DNA from: Phylloscopus collybita
Lineage: Eukaryota; Chordata; Aves; Passeriformes; Phylloscopidae
DNA: 64,000 bases
Assembly (NCBI GenBank): GCA_027886175.1
Contig: JAJNNQ010000137.1
Location: 31,730,001-31,794,000 of the forward strand
Direction: 5' to 3'
In this document: in pieces, positions 61,561 to 64,000 of the stretch
Position numbering within the stretch: the stretch's first letter is position 1
Layout of the letters: the number at the start of each line of letters is the position of its first letter
The notes under the pieces: model-generated
The model's input: only the letters and a program-made list of their open reading frames with translations
What the model was told of the DNA's origin: nothing
The model's database searches: none
Made by a program: the position numbers and the translations under genes

Positions 61561-62929
61561 GTGTATTGGTTACAAAGGTTTTCTACTTTAGAGAAGATGA
61601 TTGCTACAGTAATTGTGTGAAATCAGAAAGGTAAATACTTATTATAAGGTTTTTCCACAGCTCTTTTAACGACCTATCTACAACTACATCCACCCAATTA
61701 CTAAGTAGCCAAAGGCAAGGGTATAGTCAGAAGATAGGACTTTACACCACCGGAAATAATATAATAATTTTAATACTGGCAACATTTGAGGAAAAAAAAA
61801 GCCAACAATAGAGAAATTGTGAAGAAATAGAGAGAATTATGAGAAATAGAGATGGTAGATAAATTTGCTCTCCAAAAATGATCTTGCTACGTACATCTTG
61901 AAAAATGTTAGCCCCAGGAACCCAAAGAAGTAATGAAAAACAGTACTGACAGGTTTATCTTCCCACAAACATTCTATTGTTTATTTAATAGGTTAAAAAT
62001 TATTTTAAGTGAATGACCTATTTTAAATTATCAAAATTGCCCTCAAAAATCTCTTCTTATACAATTTAAAGCAAAGAAACCATAGTAGAAAATAAAGCAG
62101 TTAATCAGCTTTTAAAAGAGAATTGGGGATGCGGAGAACAATAAATGTTAACTATATCTGCTGACAAAATAACCAGAAGTGTTGATTATCCTGAAGAAGG
62201 GCAAACCTTAGTGCCCAAACCTTACAAGACACTAATGAAGGTCAAGCATTTAATATTCTGCTCATAATATACAATAAAATGAATGAGCAAAAAAATCCAA
62301 TTTGCAAGAGTCAGAGCACTTTGGGTCATTCTTAAAGCTGAAGAGTTTTATATATGGATCTATAGCTCTCTAATTTTGCAGTCCTTCACAGTATAAGCCT
62401 TCAGTGTAGACAATCTTTTATACAGATTTAACCACAGTATCATTGACTCACTAAAAGAGCAAAACCAACTTTTTATGTAAATGTTTTATGGGCATACTAA
62501 TACCTTAGCATTACAAATAATAGCAATATTGTATGAAAAGAGAATGTGCAAAGATGTATAAGATGATAAGTGTTGATAATACATGTGGAAATACCATGGG
62601 GAAACTTCTAGATTAAAAAGAAATACCTTGATGCCTTTGTTCTTTCATAAAATCCTGTTTACATAATTAGCATGTTGAATTATTCACAAAACTGTGGTAT
62701 TGCATGGTCACAGTAGCAGTAGGTTGCACATAAATTGTAAGTTGCACATCTCCTGAATTTCAAAGCCAATAGCTGAGGAAACTGTGACAGCTACTTAATT
62801 TTGTTGTCCATTCTCAATTACATTGCTCATAACTGAAAGAAAGGGTTGCTGGTTTGAATCAATTATCTCTACTTTCTCTTCTTTCCAAAGGAAAAAACAT
62901 GGGCCTAGCTGATTCAAGAAAATTGTTTT
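61561..62929. other. AT-rich DNA without recognisable gene
   Basis: I see no named feature apart from a short run of A at about 61791-61800. Confidence 0.5.
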
Positions 62930-63300
62930 GAGCAGCAATTTTAAGATACTTCTTTATAATTATCAAATTAAAAGCAAATGCCAGTCAAGTCTGTGACTTC
63001 TTATAAAATAATGCATGGCAACAAGTGTTGAGCAGAGAAATCTTATCAGCGTGGTTAATCTTTAACTAATTTTAAAGATGGCTAAATTGTGGAAATTTTA
63101 ATAAGTCTTTTCCCCTTTCATTCAGGCAAACTCTCACTGGCTTCACTTGCCAACTTCTATATTTACCTTATTCCTCATTTTGTGAAACTGATACAGTGAG
63201 GAATTTGTCTGAATCAGAAATTAATATGCTTGATCAGGATTAAATGTAACTTATCACCAAGAGCAATTTGAAAATTAATCACTTCTAGTTTGTCATTACA
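62930..63300. promoter_or_regulatory. candidate conserved non-coding element
   Basis: The block is free of simple repeats. It carries several homeodomain/paired-type cores (GGTTAATC at about 63053, AACTAATTT at 63064, GGATTAAAT at 63238) and GATA-type cores (TTATCA near 63044 and 63252). The texture resembles vertebrate conserved non-coding DNA, but no single motif is decisive. Confidence 0.2.
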
Positions 63301-63330
63301 ATATTTATTAACTGTGATATATACTTAATG

Positions 63331-63374
63331 TATTATTATTATTATTGTTATTGTTATTGTTATTATTATTATTG
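63331..63374. repeat. (ATT)n / (GTT ATT)n microsatellite
   Basis: Pure ATT units flank a central section in which ATT and GTT alternate, suggesting one G-bearing unit was copied by slippage. Confidence 0.92.
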
Positions 63375-64000
63375 AGGGTTTTCTTAACATTTTAATTAAA
63401 TTAATTTGTCAGTGTTATGCCCTCGTTTGGTCTACTCAAAAAATTTTAGTCTTTGTTTTTACCCTCTTACATTGCCTTAACAGTTACAGCTAGATAAAAC
63501 CAAAACAAACTATACTTAGTTAATAGCAATATTTATGAGAGTTTCAGAAATGGAATTGTGTGTCTCTGCTAATAAAAGTTGAAACTGCACATAAACATCA
63601 ACAGAAACATCTGTTTTACCCAGAGTATAACATGGCTTGAGTTGTCCAAAGTCTGAATATCAAAATACGTAATAAGAACATTGCCAAAGTAGTGTACTGT
63701 TATACAAATGAACCATTCCGTATCTTTTTTTTTTCATTCAAGTGTTCATAGTGCATTGTATTTTAAGACTTCGATGTGTACATTTGCAACCAAACCAGCT
63801 TATCTTTTAGCAGTGCATTTCTACCTTAAATCACAATTACAGAGATTATAGAGTTGCACTTGCAATTCTGGGTTCAAAACATTATACAGATAACTACAAT
63901 TCATTGATTATAAGGATCTAGCTCGATTAACAGATTTCAAGGGTGGATATGAAAGAATAAAAATGCCACCAGGGAAAGCACTAATGTGGACCGCTGTTGG
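63375..64000. other. AT-rich DNA, no gene seen
   Basis: A T run lies at about 63726-63734. Nothing else is recognised up to the window edge. Confidence 0.5.

Noticed and set aside
62840..62862. GGTTTGAATC resembling a tRNA B box
   Set aside because: No A box, acceptor stem or cloverleaf could be built around it.
1..64000. CRISPR array, prokaryotic operons, riboswitches, origins or defence systems
   Set aside because: The window is vertebrate non-coding DNA: no regularly spaced repeats, no gene clusters and no bacterial signals were seen.

Overview
This window looks like gene-poor vertebrate DNA from a bird, most likely a passerine. Three things point there. First, at least seven CR1 non-LTR retrotransposon fragments lie on both strands, several keeping the bird-type 3' end with ATTCTRTG-like octamers. 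Second, a solo LTR (15354-16185) has termini of the TGTCTTGG...CCAAGACA type common in songbird endogenous retroviruses. Third, the DNA is AT-rich, with many long A/T homopolymers and no bacterial-style gene packing. I found no intact host protein-coding gene, no exon I would defend, no rRNA or tRNA gene, no CRISPR and no operon. The open reading frames present are short. The longer ones are read through homopolymers, through CR1 or LTR sequence, or on both strands of the same DNA, so they are not called as genes. The window is either intergenic or lies inside large introns.

Layout. 1-7350: unannotated AT-rich DNA with homopolymers and one homeobox/octamer-rich block at about 5830-6130 that could be an enhancer. 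7350-7665: CR1, minus. 9710-9759 and 13215-13261: two strong hairpins. 11478-11592: a very long T-rich tract. 13851-14065: CR1, minus. 15354-16185: solo LTR with target-site duplication. 19475-20025: CR1 reverse-transcriptase ORF remnant, plus. 21425-21545: CR1, minus. 26388-26512 and 29578-30362: CR1 3' ends, plus. 31385-31465: CR1, minus. 31717-33151: A-rich and T-rich tracts. 34425-35460: a (TG)n-bearing motif present twice, with a hairpin between the copies. 46013-46115: LTR 5'-end remnant. 50745-51280: LTR-like sequence, minus. 54244-54536: LTR-like sequence, plus, followed by an unidentified decayed coding-like stretch (54700-55790). 56646-64000: minisatellites, simple repeats, A-tracts and an AT-rich conserved-element-like block near the end.

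No genes act together here. The history readable from the sequence is repeated retrotransposon insertion and decay. The points most worth a second look are the perfect or near-perfect hairpins, the duplicated (TG)n motif, the unidentified coding-like remnant beside the 54.2 kb LTR, and two candidate regulatory blocks. I did not find convincing evidence of a new biological system. All family names were assigned by recognition from memory, not by a database search.
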